A DNA stretch of 64,000 bases. It comes from Bradyrhizobium sp. MOS003 (GTDB taxonomy: Bacteria > Pseudomonadota > Alphaproteobacteria > Rhizobiales > Xanthobacteraceae). How positions within the stretch are numbered: position 1 is the stretch's first letter; each line of letters starts with the position of its first letter. Under the pieces are notes generated by a model. That model was not told the origin of the DNA. It saw only the letters and a program-made list of their open reading frames with translations, and searched no databases. The DNA is taken from the NCBI RefSeq assembly GCF_003020125.1, contig NZ_PYFW01000002.1, positions 884,550 to 948,549 of the forward strand. The letters run 5' to 3'. The translations under genes and the position numbers were made by a program. This document shows, one piece after another, positions 46,737 through 55,899 of the stretch.

Positions 46737-47528
46737 CTATTCACCACGATCACCCATCTTCGCGGCACTATCGCGGTAGCGCTGCAGGACAAGTCTCAGC
46801 CCAGCACCGCGACAGTTGAGTTCAGCTTCCGTGGCAGCAATACGCAGTGGCTCGTCAATGAAATCGACGATTGCTCCGTACACCGCAACCTTCGTCGACA
46901 GCTCACATCGGAGATTATCGCTCCATCGCCGTTCGGCAGCGATACGCGCCACGTTTGCGGAAGACGTCGTCGGCACTCGCGGATTGGATGCTTCGAACTC
47001 CTTCCTCGGCAACTTCGTCGCCAAGCCTCTACTCCAGGACATAACTGGCGCTGCTCGCGCAGCAGAACCCTCATGGCGTTTGGCTGCTAAGGTTCTATAT
47101 AGTGGATTGCTAGAATAGGTTTGGTGGCCATGCCCGTCACCCTCAGGGTGTCGCGTTGGTCCCGCCGAAGGTGACACATTGAGCGACCCAAACTTCTGTT
47201 GCCGAAACTTGCGTCGAGAATTCCATCGATCTTCGGCCTCCCTAAACGAGGACCAGATCGGCTCGTAACTGTTGCGGTGGAACTTCCCACCGTGCCGCAC
47301 CTTCCGAAAAAAGCTCAACCGTTCCAGACGAGCGACCGCACGCATAACCGTGCGACGGCTCATGCCAATAAGATCAGCGAGCGTATTGAGACTCGGGTCG
47401 CACTGTCCTGTGCGGCGGTTGAAATGATCAATTAGCGCCCCGGCCACTCGCTTTTCTGCTCCCGAAAGCTCGGCAGCCAGATTTATGACCTTATGAGCGA
47501 GGAGCGTCTCTAGTGGAGTGACTGACAT
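46737..47528 (-). CDS. HTH replication/regulatory protein of the prophage piece
   Basis: A 263-residue protein with an N-terminal HTH_36-type winged helix: LSGAEKRVAGALIDHFNRRT, CDPSLNTLADLIGMSRRTV and AVARLERLSFFRKVRHGG. The rest is basic and poorly conserved, as in replication initiators of phages and plasmids of rhizobia. It is upstream of the methyltransferase-terminase pair on the same strand, with a gap of about 400 bp. A replication or regulatory role is likely. Confidence 0.75.
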   Translation of the reverse strand: MSVTPLETLLAHKVINLAAELSGAEKRVAGALIDHFNRRTGQCDPSLNTLADLIGMSRRTVMRAVARLERLSFFRKVRHGGKFHRNSYEPIWSSFREAEDRWNSRRKFRQQKFGSLNVSPSAGPTRHPEGDGHGHQTYSSNPLYRTLAAKRHEGSAARAAPVMSWSRGLATKLPRKEFEASNPRVPTTSSANVARIAAERRWSDNLRCELSTKVAVYGAIVDFIDEPLRIAATEAELNCRGAGLRLVLQRYRDSAAKMGDRGE

Positions 47529-47680
47529 GCGAATCCCGTCTGCGATACGGACGCAATCAGAGGCCCCTTTGTACCGAATGGAAATTGTGAAGATCGACTA
47601 CTACTATGTAAAAGGATTATTCTTGCTCGCAGGCGCTCGAATATTATCGTGATGACGAATCATTACGAGGGTTTCGAGCC

Positions 47681-48310
47681 ATGGAAATGCATCGAACGCA
47701 CTCAGCAACTGACGACCCTAGACAGCGTCAGCTCCATCGATTGCAGATGGCGACCGATGCTGGCATCGAACTCGCACCAGCCGCCGCGCTTTTCTTTTGC
47801 GATCGTCACAAGGTACCCGTTCCCGACTGGCTAGTGAGTCGTGCTGCTCGGGGATACTGCCAACAATTGGGTCCCAGTCGACCCAGGAACCGAGGCCGCT
47901 CGTCTGGCATCCTGGACCGTTGCCGGCAGGATATGATCGATCTGATGCGTTGGGATTCAGTCCGAGAAGCGCGCTTTCAGCAAAAGACCTTTAGCGAAAC
48001 GCTCAAAACGGATGCAGACGCACCTCCCAGCGTGCTCGAGCATCCAAGGAAGATGTCAATCTGGTACGGACACGACTGGCTAAGGGCCTACGAATGCGCA
48101 TCGATGATCCTCAAAGACACGCCTGCGTTCGGCGGACCAGATGCGATGAAGGCAAGCTACTGCCGCGTCGAGCGCAATATGGCGCACCCGAAAGAGTCTT
48201 GGAGATACTTCCTGTTCGAGCCCGAATTTCTTGAGACCATTGGACTTGAGCATCCCAGCCGCTGGGGTCAGTCTAGCAAATGGACGCCGTTGTATCACCT
48301 GACGCTATAA
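47681..48310 (+). CDS. Hypothetical protein
   Basis: A 209-residue soluble protein, divergent from the HTH gene. No family is recognised. It is rich in Arg, Trp and His (SIWYGHDWLRAYECASMIL, KESWRYFLFEPEFLETIGL). It starts at ATG 47681 with GAGGG about 12 bases upstream. It lies 50 bp before an excisionase-like HTH gene and the recombinase cassette and may belong to that element. Coding looks genuine; function unknown. Confidence 0.55.
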   Translation: MEMHRTHSATDDPRQRQLHRLQMATDAGIELAPAAALFFCDRHKVPVPDWLVSRAARGYCQQLGPSRPRNRGRSSGILDRCRQDMIDLMRWDSVREARFQQKTFSETLKTDADAPPSVLEHPRKMSIWYGHDWLRAYECASMILKDTPAFGGPDAMKASYCRVERNMAHPKESWRYFLFEPEFLETIGLEHPSRWGQSSKWTPLYHLTL

Positions 48311-48362
48311 GCACCTTCTGACAGTTTCCTTGGCACAAGGCGAATCGTAGTGACCAAGGAGC

Positions 48363-48575
48363 ATGAAGGTGCATCAAGAACAAAGCGAACGGCTGCGGGC
48401 CATTGAAGCAGCCAAGTACCTTCGCGTAAGCCGATCCACGCTCGCCAAGTGGCGCATGGCCAAGATCGGACCGCCCCACCATCGCTGTGGGTCTCGCCTA
48501 GTTTACTATTTCATTCATGAAATCGATGCCTGGTTGGCCGCGTGCGACGCCGCAGCAAATGGTAATTCGCGATGA
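48363..48575 (+). CDS. Excisionase-like HTH protein of cassette 2
   Basis: A 70-residue HTH_17 protein: RLRAIEAAKYLRVSRSTLAK, then IGPPHHRCGSRLVYYFIHEI, then DAWLAAC. It is a MerR/AlpA-type DNA binder. Its stop overlaps the ATG of the next small gene (ATGA), and that gene is overlapped by DUF2924, then the recombinase, then the HTH gene: a five-gene operon. Likely a directionality factor for the recombinase or a regulator of the cassette. Confidence 0.85.
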   Translation: MKVHQEQSERLRAIEAAKYLRVSRSTLAKWRMAKIGPPHHRCGSRLVYYFIHEIDAWLAACDAAANGNSR

Positions 48576-48781
48576 TCCAGCGGGTTCATTCAGCTTCGGG
48601 GGTCAACCTCGCAGGTGATAACTCCTTGCCCGAAATTGCTGAGATTTTGGCATGCGGTCTTGAACGCTTGCTGAATCGAAAGTCCAGTCAAGTTTCGGAA
48701 GTGAGCGAGGAGATCTCGCTTTACTTTTCGGCTTTCCAGAGCGGTGGTCGACCCGTTCCGCTAAACGGAGAACGGCCATGA
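48572..48781 (+). CDS. Small conserved protein of cassette 2
   Basis: A 69-residue protein whose core, SLPEIAEILACGLERLLNRKSS, matches the small gene at the start of cassette 1 (SLTEIAAILAAGLLRVLDRKSS). It overlaps both neighbours (ATGA at each end). Function unknown. Its conservation in both cassettes shows it is a real gene. Confidence 0.7.
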   Translation: MIQRVHSASGVNLAGDNSLPEIAEILACGLERLLNRKSSQVSEVSEEISLYFSAFQSGGRPVPLNGERP

Positions 48782-49221
48782 AATCGTCTATGCTGGCCCA
48801 ATTGGCCGCCCTTAAAGGCGCTGCTGCCCCCGTACTGAAGGCCCGCTGGCGCGAACTATTTGATACCGAGCCGCCGGCCTATAACCGCCGCTTCCTTGAG
48901 AGCCGATTGGCCTACCGTATCCAAGAATTGGCCCATGGCGGCCTTTCCCGCGAAACCACCGAACGCCTCAAAGCCATGGCTAAGCAATATGCCGACCAGA
49001 AGCCGGCGGACCGCAAGGCTCGACCGCTTTTGCGGCCCGTCGCGGGGACGAAGCTGATCCGCGAATGGGAGGGCGTGGAGCACTGCGTCACGGTTCGCCA
49101 CGACGATTTCGAATATCTAGGCCGCCCCTACAAATCCCTGTCCTCGGTCGCCCGCCAGATCACGGGCACCAAATGGAATGGCTGGGTCTTCTTCGGCTTG
49201 AAGAACTCGGTGGGAAAATGA
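48778..49221 (+). CDS. DUF2924 family protein, cassette 2
   Basis: A 147-residue protein that differs from the cassette 1 copy at about ten positions (for example Y53H and N132K), roughly 93 percent identical. It carries the same LKARWRELFDTEPPAYNR and FEYLGRPYKSLSSVAR blocks. ATG start and stop overlap neighbours. Confidence 0.9.
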   Translation: MKSSMLAQLAALKGAAAPVLKARWRELFDTEPPAYNRRFLESRLAYRIQELAHGGLSRETTERLKAMAKQYADQKPADRKARPLLRPVAGTKLIREWEGVEHCVTVRHDDFEYLGRPYKSLSSVARQITGTKWNGWVFFGLKNSVGK

Positions 49222-50597
49222 CTTCCCGCAAACCGGCAAAGGGACGAGCCAGCCCATTCGCGAATGCCTTCGAGCGATCAGGCTCTAGCCTCGCCTCCGT
49301 CCGAAAGGTCCGCTGTGCGGTATATACCCGCAAGTCGAGCGAGGAAGGGCTCGACATGGACTTCAATTCGCTCGACGCCCAGAGAGAGTCTTGTGAAGCT
49401 TATATCGTGAGCCAACGAGCAGAGGGGTGGACCGCAGTTTCAGATCACTATGATGATGGTGGCTTCTCGGGAGGCACGCTGGAAAGACCGGCGTTGAAGC
49501 GGCTTTTGACAGACGTCAAAACAGGCAAGATCGACGTCATCGTGGTCTATAAGATTGACCGGCTCTCCCGGTCGATGCTCGACTTTCTCAATTTGGTCGA
49601 GCTGTTCGAAAGCCACGGGGTGACGTTCGTTTCCGTCACCCAATCGTTTAACACCAAGGATGCCATGGGGCGCATGGCGCTGAACATCCTGGTGACATTC
49701 GCCCAGTTCGAGCGCGAGCTGATTGGCGAGCGGATTCGCGACAAGGTCGCAGCCTCTCGCAAGCGCGGTAAGTGGATGGGCGGATGGACGCCGCTTGGCT
49801 ATGAAGTCCGTGACCGCAAACTGCTGGTTCACGAAGTGGATGCCGAACGGGTCAGAGCTATTTTTCGGCGGTTCGTGCAACTCAAATCTGCCACTCGGCT
49901 CGCCCGCGAGCTGGTCGCAGCCAACGAGCGCAACCGATACGGTCATCTTCTAGACAAGGGGGTGCTGTACAAGATCCTCCACAACCGGGTCTATCTTGGC
50001 GAGGCGGTCCATAAAGGCACCTCATACCCCGGCGAGCACGAGGCGATCATCGATCGCAAGCTCTGGGATCAGGTCCATACTATTTTGAAGGTGAGCCCCC
50101 GCAAACGCGCCGGCAATGCTCGCGCGCAGACCCCTGCAATTCTGAAAGGTCTGCTCTTCGGCCCCGACGGCGCCGCGATGTCACCAACCCACACCCGAAA
50201 GTCTGGTCGCCTCTATCGCTACTACATCAGCCAAACCGCCATGAAGCAGGCAAGGTCGGACTGCCCCGTCAAGTCGGTGCCCGCCGCCGAGTTAGAGCGG
50301 ATCGTCGTCGATCAGGTTCGGCAGCTCCTGCAAACCCCAGAAGTCATCGTTCACACCTGGCGCGCTCTGCGAAAGCAATCCTCCGAGATCAGCGAGGCCG
50401 AAGTACGGGGCGCGCTCCTCGGCTTTGACGAGCTCTGGGACGAGCTGTTTCCGGCAGAACAGGCGCGCATTGTCGAACTGCTTGTCGAGCGCATCGACAT
50501 GCAAGCAGAGAGGATGGATATCACCTTGAACGTCCAGGGACTGACCTCGCTCTCCTCGGAATTGCAGCCCCACCCCTTCCAGCAGGCTACTGAATGA
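49218..50597 (+). CDS. Large serine recombinase, cassette 2
   Basis: A 459-residue recombinase, start ATG 49218 overlapping the DUF2924 stop. The catalytic region is VYTRKSSEEGLDMDFNSLDA, with the same YKIDRLSRSMLDF and FAQFERELIGERIRDK blocks as the copy at 5438-6820. Differences are scattered through the chain (for example HYDDGG for RYDDGG), as expected for two related but separate insertions and not one fresh duplication. Each copy is full length, so both could be active. It probably mobilises part of this island. Confidence 0.95.
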   Translation: MTSRKPAKGRASPFANAFERSGSSLASVRKVRCAVYTRKSSEEGLDMDFNSLDAQRESCEAYIVSQRAEGWTAVSDHYDDGGFSGGTLERPALKRLLTDVKTGKIDVIVVYKIDRLSRSMLDFLNLVELFESHGVTFVSVTQSFNTKDAMGRMALNILVTFAQFERELIGERIRDKVAASRKRGKWMGGWTPLGYEVRDRKLLVHEVDAERVRAIFRRFVQLKSATRLARELVAANERNRYGHLLDKGVLYKILHNRVYLGEAVHKGTSYPGEHEAIIDRKLWDQVHTILKVSPRKRAGNARAQTPAILKGLLFGPDGAAMSPTHTRKSGRLYRYYISQTAMKQARSDCPVKSVPAAELERIVVDQVRQLLQTPEVIVHTWRALRKQSSEISEAEVRGALLGFDELWDELFPAEQARIVELLVERIDMQAERMDITLNVQGLTSLSSELQPHPFQQATE

Positions 50598-51055
50598 ACA
50601 GGCCGACCACCCTCACCCTCGGGCCCATCGGACGACCGAGACTCAGCCGTGACGGGCGAACAATGATCGTGAGCATCCCGATTGCGTTGCGACGATCGGG
50701 TGGGCGCAAGCGCGTGGTTACTCCGGCAAATGCGGAAGTCTGGTCGCCCCCGAAGCCTCAGGTCGACAACACATTAGTCAAGGCAATGGTGCGGGCGCAT
50801 CGCTGGCGCAACATGCTCGAATCCAACCTGTTTAGCTCAGTGCGAGACCTCGCTAGGGCCGAGAAGATCAACGAGTCCTATCTCTGCCGGGTACTTCGGC
50901 TGACCCTGCTCTCGCCGGCCATCACCGAAGCCATCCTGAATGGGCTGCAGTCGGAGGGGCTGGAGCTAGCACAGTTGTTGAAATCCATCCCTGCCGAGTG
51001 GGACGAGCAGCAGGCGGTGTTCAGCTCGTCTGCCAAGAAAGCTGAAGCGCGTTAA
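50594..51055 (+). CDS. HTH accessory protein, cassette 2
   Basis: A 153-residue homologue of the protein at 6817-7269. The ATG overlaps the recombinase stop. The helix-turn-helix reads SSVRDLARAEKINESYLC, then LLSPAITEAILNG. The last few residues differ and the protein is three residues longer. Confidence 0.75.
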   Translation: MNRPTTLTLGPIGRPRLSRDGRTMIVSIPIALRRSGGRKRVVTPANAEVWSPPKPQVDNTLVKAMVRAHRWRNMLESNLFSSVRDLARAEKINESYLCRVLRLTLLSPAITEAILNGLQSEGLELAQLLKSIPAEWDEQQAVFSSSAKKAEAR

Positions 51056-51124
51056 AACCCCTTACAAGATGGAAGTGGTTTCAGCCGGCACGGATTCGCC
51101 CATCGAATGTTATGGAACCTCGAC
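51045..51124. repeat. Conserved tail downstream of recombinase cassette 2
   Basis: About 80 bp overlapping and following the last cassette gene matches 7267-7344 after cassette 1 (AAGCGCGTTAAAACC, AGTGGTTTC and TGTTATGGAAC). Beyond it the two copies diverge. Confidence 0.6.
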
Positions 51125-51461
51125 CGCTCGCTTGACGGCATTCCGTCACTTCCGTGCAGGACTTATGCCCAAACTAAATAGTTGATTTCGCTCCAATCCC
51201 GTGCGCGGGAAAAATTCTAACTTTAGTTCAAGCGGAGCGCACGACGCGACGCAGAGCCAACGTGCAAGCCTAGCGACAATGACCAGCCGCGCGCTGCGAT
51301 GTGGGATCGCTCACCCGGGCTTAGGACACCGCCCCGGGGTAGGCTCAAAAGTCGGGCGCTCGGCCCATGCATAGGCCCTTCTGGCACGACGCAGGCAATT
51401 CCGAAATTCGGCAATTTCCCAGCATCGCTTGCTTGGATCCCTACTCTGCGCAAATGCGGGG
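51125..51461. other. Intergenic stretch without a gene
   Basis: About 340 bp between the recombinase cassette and the convergent DUF4238-like gene. Nothing recognisable is seen. Confidence 0.4.
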
Positions 51462-52211
51462 TTACGGGCAGGCCGCCAAATCTCTCGCAAAATAGTAGTG
51501 TGGGCTTGCCGAGCGGAGTTGCTGGTTGACGAGACCAACGGCTATTCGGTCAAGCGTCTGATTCATAGCAGGGTGGGCCAATGCGAGCGTTGGTTCAATC
51601 GGTATGAACGGGTACGCGGGCCGATCCGGCACAACGAATTCGCCGCCTGAAGCGCGCACAACACCCCAACTCGCTGACGGGTTTATCTCACGAAGAAGCC
51701 GCCCCACTCTTATCCGTAACCCGATGCCGTTCGCCTGCCGGGCTGGGATCGTTATACCTCTTTGGAAGCCAAGCCCCGCCTTCTCCAGGCGCTCCTCCTG
51801 GTCCCTAGACCATGCACGACCAGGCAGGACCCCTTGTAGAACGGCGTCCTCTACCGGTTGTTCGCGCATCTCCGTCCTCACCACCCAAAGAGCGAAGAAG
51901 GAGCTAATGACGTGCGTTAGCTCTCGATCAAACGTCGAAACGTGACCGTCGACTATCGATTGGGCTAGAGGCTGGAAACGGTCTTCAATTTCTTTCATGA
52001 AGCCGACTTCAGTACCATGATCCCACGCTCGCCGTGCGCAAAAGACCCTGTCCGTCGGCTTCGCGCGTCGAACCACGGCGCCCTGCATGTGGAACATCTC
52101 GACTCTTCGATCGGACCCGCAGAATCTTGCAATACTCTTCGACGGAAACGTGTGCTGGGCGACCGCCAGCCGGTGGGGGTTTCCTTTTTGAGGCTTCTCG
52201 AATCTGGACAT
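51462..52211 (-). CDS. DUF4238-like protein
   Basis: A 249-residue protein with the general form of the DUF4238 family: HTFPSKSIARFCGSDRRVEM near the N terminus, a VEMFHMQG strand, and then FMKEIEDRFQPLAQSIVDG. No enzyme motif is visible. Start ATG 52211 follows AGGA. DUF4238 proteins are frequent in genomic islands and have no known role. The family match is moderate. Confidence 0.5.
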   Translation of the reverse strand: MSRFEKPQKGNPHRLAVAQHTFPSKSIARFCGSDRRVEMFHMQGAVVRRAKPTDRVFCARRAWDHGTEVGFMKEIEDRFQPLAQSIVDGHVSTFDRELTHVISSFFALWVVRTEMREQPVEDAVLQGVLPGRAWSRDQEERLEKAGLGFQRGITIPARQANGIGLRIRVGRLLREINPSASWGVVRASGGEFVVPDRPAYPFIPIEPTLALAHPAMNQTLDRIAVGLVNQQLRSASPHYYFARDLAACP

Positions 52212-52276
52212 TGCAAGTCCTAAGAAAGGATCACTTCTAGGTGGACCCCGAGCAAAGCGCCCACTCGCCCACGTGG

Positions 52277-52534
52277 CTATCTTTCGGCCCGGCCCACCCA
52301 GAAGACTATTGGGCCTAGCAATAGACCAAATACGGCAACGGCAATGCCGGTCCAGAATGACGCGGGCGCCTCGACGGGCCAGCGCTCGATGTCGGTCCCG
52401 TAAGTTGTTTCTTCAAGCACGCGCTTAATTGGCGCAATCTCCAAACACTTTGTCCTAATCGTGGTAGCCAAGTCACTTGGGAAAGCTGTCAAACCTAGCA
52501 AATAGTTTGCGGCCGCAGCGACTTTATCGTCCAC
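52277..52534 (-). CDS. Small membrane protein
   Basis: An 85-residue protein with one C-terminal hydrophobic helix (FWTGIAVAVFGLLLGPIVFW) and a short basic tail. The rest is soluble. It could be a tail-anchored protein. Coding is plausible but not proven; there is no family match. Confidence 0.35.
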   Translation of the reverse strand: MDDKVAAAANYLLGLTAFPSDLATTIRTKCLEIAPIKRVLEETTYGTDIERWPVEAPASFWTGIAVAVFGLLLGPIVFWVGRAER

Positions 52535-52836
52535 TCGAAATGATCGTCAGAATAAAGCAGCCCCCGCGATGAAGTCGTTTTGCTCCAGTGAAAGAGCGAC
52601 GCCCCGAGAATCGCTAGTCCCAATAGAGCAACTACGATACCTATACGAGCAATGCGGGTCGTTACCACAAGCGCTATCCCGAGTGTCCCTTTGCGACAAC
52701 ATTAGGTAGAGTTTGTAGTTTCTATCAGTGTATTGCCCTTTCGTCAGCCCTTGCGAAAAGGATATATCGAGCGTGCGTCGCGCCTGGCTTTCCTTAAGGC
52801 GGACGCCGGGCGCTCGAACACATCGGAGGTGCGACT
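52535..52836. other. Intergenic stretch without a gene
   Basis: About 300 bp between the small membrane-protein gene and the frameshifted small gene. No gene or clear element is seen. Confidence 0.35.
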
Positions 52837-53068
52837 ATGCCAAAGGAGACACCCTCGCCAGAAGCCGAAGTCATCGCCGCCCATGGCCGCCATGGTTGCG
52901 GCATTCCAAGTGCTGATAAACTGCTTAGAGGAAAGCGATGCGCTCTTGCCGGGGCAATTCCCCGATGCGCTTGGCGTTTACATGGAAATGGTGAAGAGCC
53001 GAACGGGTGGCGTGAACGATATGACGCTTGCGGTGCTCCATGACATTCGAGCGGCTACGCTGGATTAG
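52837..53068 (+). pseudogene. Frameshifted small gene
   Basis: An ATG at 52837 follows a strong GGAGG ribosome site by 7 bases and opens MPKETPSPEAEVIAA. After a CCC run at 52879-52881 the frame that looks coding is the next one, MAAMVAAFQVLINCLEESDA and then a stop at 53068. Removing one C would give one continuous protein of about 76 residues. Either the gene is broken by a single-base indel or the assembly has an error here. Confidence 0.45.
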
Positions 53069-53175
53069 GGCTCCAGGAGGGGGGCCGAATTCGCAGCGGT
53101 TCTGACACGGGCCTTTTGCTAAGCGATTACGCCCGTTAGTAGTCGGATTGCACGTGTATGCTTTGCCCAGTCTTC

Positions 53176-54870
53176 CTACGGCAAGGAATACTCGGTGCGC
53201 GAGGGTGACGCGCAATACGTGTCTTTCACCTTTAATTCCGGCGGAACAGGCACGCCTGATTCTCGAATGGAAACCGACTTGAGGTTCGGCAACCCAAGTA
53301 AGACTTCTGCATTTTTAAGCAGGGGCAATCTTAGGAGTTGAACACATTCCAGTTTGGACAGTCCCTTGAGCGGCTTTAAGTCAGTTACCCGAGGCAGATC
53401 AGACAAAAATAATTGTCTTAGTTCGCTGAGTGCAGCTATCGGTTCTAGATCGGGTATGTCTGCATCAGTGATGTAAAGGAATTTTAGATTTGGCATTCTC
53501 GTCAAGAAATGGAGACTAGAGGCGAACTTTGGTTTTCCGATAATAAATGCCTCCAAATGTGGCATGGTCCCAAGTGGATCGAGATCGTTCAAACCGTCGG
53601 CATTCGTAATTTCGATTCCGACGATATTTGATGGCGCACCAAGACCAGGAATTAGCTGATACGCGGGCTCCTCCTTTTGCAGGAGGAAGGGGCTGGAACG
53701 TGCCTTCTTTATGCTGATAGCGATCGGTCCCATATCTTTGAAGGCATTCGGTAACGACTCTAGCATCGAGCCAGTGCTGCTATACTCGATAACCTTTTCT
53801 GCGCTTGAAAAACTGAATATGCTGCTGGCTGCGCCCCTTATGGAAGGAGAACTGAATCTGCTGCTAAGAATTTCGGCTTCGGCGGCACGCTCTCGCGCCA
53901 GTTTTAGGTAGGACGACGCTCCCGCTAAGAGCAGTGGAAGCAAGCAAAGTGCCGCCGCACTCAACCGGTATTCGTAGACCGTCTCCCGCGAAAATAGCTT
54001 CCTTGAAACGTTCGACGGCTTTTGGGCTGAAAACGATGACCAATCTACAAGAACCGGATTATCACCCTCGATTAACGTTGAATTTTCCGTATCCGATGGG
54101 CCAATACGATATTTTTTAGCTATCGTGGTCGCGAACTCAACCAAGAGTCGATGCTGGATTGCCTGCAAGGAAGCTGGCTTCGCGATCGTGAAATGATCAG
54201 TCCGCTCAATCTTTACAGGCTCTCCAAAATATCGCGCTCCACTGAATCGTTGGACAATCTGCTTTCGTCTAAAAAAACGATCACTCCCTATGAAATTATC
54301 CTCAATCAGCTCCTTTCCGAAAATGGGTAGCCTGTCGCCCTCCTTGATATTGATGAAGTCTTTGTCCAGTGCAGATAGCCATTGGTTCTCCTCGCTGAAA
54401 CGCAGAATATCAATCTGGGCATTATAGAATGGCGCGATTGCACTAACAAAATTTGCGTACTCGGATCCGAGAGAAGGCGAGGCGATGAGAAACAGACCGA
54501 TCGGAAGCTTTCGATCAACAAGCGTCAGTTGTTGCGCCACGACAAATCGTCGGGCAAGTATACCGCCCATGCTATGACACACGAAGATCAAACCGGCGCC
54601 GACGCTGCCGTTATCGAACAAGCCGTCCAGCCGAAACCTTTCGCGCATCGCATCAACTGCGTTTTCCAGCGAGAAGGTGCCAGCGTGAATGTCTGCCCGG
54701 TACGAAAACAGATACACCCCGAAGTCACCAAGCTGCGGTTCGTCGCAGACCAGCTTTGGCCAGAACGAGCCGTCGGGATGGAGCCAAGCGGTCTCGTTGC
54801 TTGAAAATAATCCGTGCACAAATACGATGGTCGCGGCGTTTCGCGGTTTGCGCAGCCACATTGGCTCCAT
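53176..54870 (-). CDS. Alpha/beta hydrolase-TM-leucine-rich repeat protein
   Basis: A 564-residue protein with three parts. Residues 1-240 are an alpha/beta hydrolase of the lipase/esterase type: FVHGLFSSN with the oxyanion HG (19-20), VCHSMGG with nucleophile Ser100, and TDHFTI with a candidate catalytic His226. Residues about 303-320 form a hydrophobic helix. The last 140 residues are a leucine-rich repeat block (LEAFIIGKPKF, LKFLYITDADIPDLEP, LRQLFLSDLPRVTDLKPL, LECVQLL). An enzymatic domain joined through a membrane anchor to repeats fits an effector-sensor design. Start ATG 54870. The role in defence is inferred. Confidence 0.75.
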   Translation of the reverse strand: MEPMWLRKPRNAATIVFVHGLFSSNETAWLHPDGSFWPKLVCDEPQLGDFGVYLFSYRADIHAGTFSLENAVDAMRERFRLDGLFDNGSVGAGLIFVCHSMGGILARRFVVAQQLTLVDRKLPIGLFLIASPSLGSEYANFVSAIAPFYNAQIDILRFSEENQWLSALDKDFINIKEGDRLPIFGKELIEDNFIGSDRFFRRKQIVQRFSGARYFGEPVKIERTDHFTIAKPASLQAIQHRLLVEFATTIAKKYRIGPSDTENSTLIEGDNPVLVDWSSFSAQKPSNVSRKLFSRETVYEYRLSAAALCLLPLLLAGASSYLKLARERAAEAEILSSRFSSPSIRGAASSIFSFSSAEKVIEYSSTGSMLESLPNAFKDMGPIAISIKKARSSPFLLQKEEPAYQLIPGLGAPSNIVGIEITNADGLNDLDPLGTMPHLEAFIIGKPKFASSLHFLTRMPNLKFLYITDADIPDLEPIAALSELRQLFLSDLPRVTDLKPLKGLSKLECVQLLRLPLLKNAEVLLGLPNLKSVSIRESGVPVPPELKVKDTYCASPSRTEYSLP

Positions 54871-55043
54871 GGTTATCTAAGTCTCCTCTGTGCAACCGGA
54901 AATCAATCATAGGAGCATCTACGTGGCGTGACTAGACCCACTACACGCTACGGTTTATAGCGCGCACATGACGTTGGCGGGGGCTTATGGTGACTGAGGA
55001 ATCAATTGGTCGGAATCCGAATTAAACACGGGACGAGCTTATT

Positions 55044-55727
55044 TTGGCATTAGAACTTTATCGGCGCCATCAGGGTAACCCGCCCGGCAAAGGTAGCATG
55101 GAGATAGTGGAGCTTTCGAAGCTCTTGAACAAAATGGGCGCCCAGCTCTCAACCGGGAGAGAAGACTTCCGCAATCCCAACGGCGTCTATATGAAGGCCA
55201 TGAATTTCCGGCGCTTCGATCTTGCTTACAAAGCTGAGGGCAAGAAGGGACTGGAGCGAGACGGGAGGCTGGAGGGGGATATCTGGACCGCCTTCGCAGG
55301 CAACGAAGTCTTGCTGTCATTGACCGCTAGCTCCATTCGCGCAAACGTTGATGCGGGGTTGCCCATCGGGCCGGCACCTGAGGCAGAAGAAACGTTTGAG
55401 GCGGAGGAAGGGCGGGTACTGACGCGTGTGCATCTATCACGTGAGCGTAACCGTAAGCTCGTTGAGCAAAAGAAGCTCGCTGCGATCAAGGGGGCCGGCA
55501 AGCTAGCCTGCGAAGTATGCTCCTTCGATTTTGAGGCCGCTTACGGCGAGCATGGGGCAGGGTTTATCGAAGCTCATCATCTTAAGCCCGTCCACACGCT
55601 TCTGCCCGGGCACAAAACGAAGCTAGACGACCTGGCATTGCTCTGCTCGAATTGTCATCGGATGGTGCACGCTCGCAGACCCTGGCTCACCGTGCAGCAA
55701 CTCAAGGAGCGGCTAGTAAAGCTCTGA
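55044..55727 (+). CDS. HNH endonuclease (McrA-like)
   Basis: A 227-residue protein. The C-terminal half holds a zinc-stabilised HNH nuclease: CEVCSFDFEAAYGEHG, FIEAHHLKPVH, LLCSNCHRMVHA. The N terminus (LELYRRHQGNPPGKGS) is a target-recognition-type domain seen in restriction HNH proteins. The first possible start is a TTG at 55044. The codons before it (TRDELI) resemble the normal N terminus of this family but follow an in-frame stop, so the true start may be lost or the sequence may carry an error. It is probably a modification-dependent restriction enzyme. Confidence 0.8.
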   Translation: MALELYRRHQGNPPGKGSMEIVELSKLLNKMGAQLSTGREDFRNPNGVYMKAMNFRRFDLAYKAEGKKGLERDGRLEGDIWTAFAGNEVLLSLTASSIRANVDAGLPIGPAPEAEETFEAEEGRVLTRVHLSRERNRKLVEQKKLAAIKGAGKLACEVCSFDFEAAYGEHGAGFIEAHHLKPVHTLLPGHKTKLDDLALLCSNCHRMVHARRPWLTVQQLKERLVKL

Positions 55728-55899
55728 GTCCCTATGAGGCGGGGAGCATTTTTCCGCGCCGCAGCGCAACAGTTGCGAACTCTAGCCTCAGCAACACATC
55801 CTCTGTGGGAGGCGCAAGTTGACGGCTTCGGCCTTGAACATATTGATCTCTTTCTACGATTGTCGCTAGTGTGTCCTCGATTCTACGACCGAGGATTGC

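Noticed and set aside
46325..46792. Minus-strand frame of 155 codons before the methyltransferase gene
   Set aside because: No motif, low complexity, and it overlaps the end of the HTH gene.
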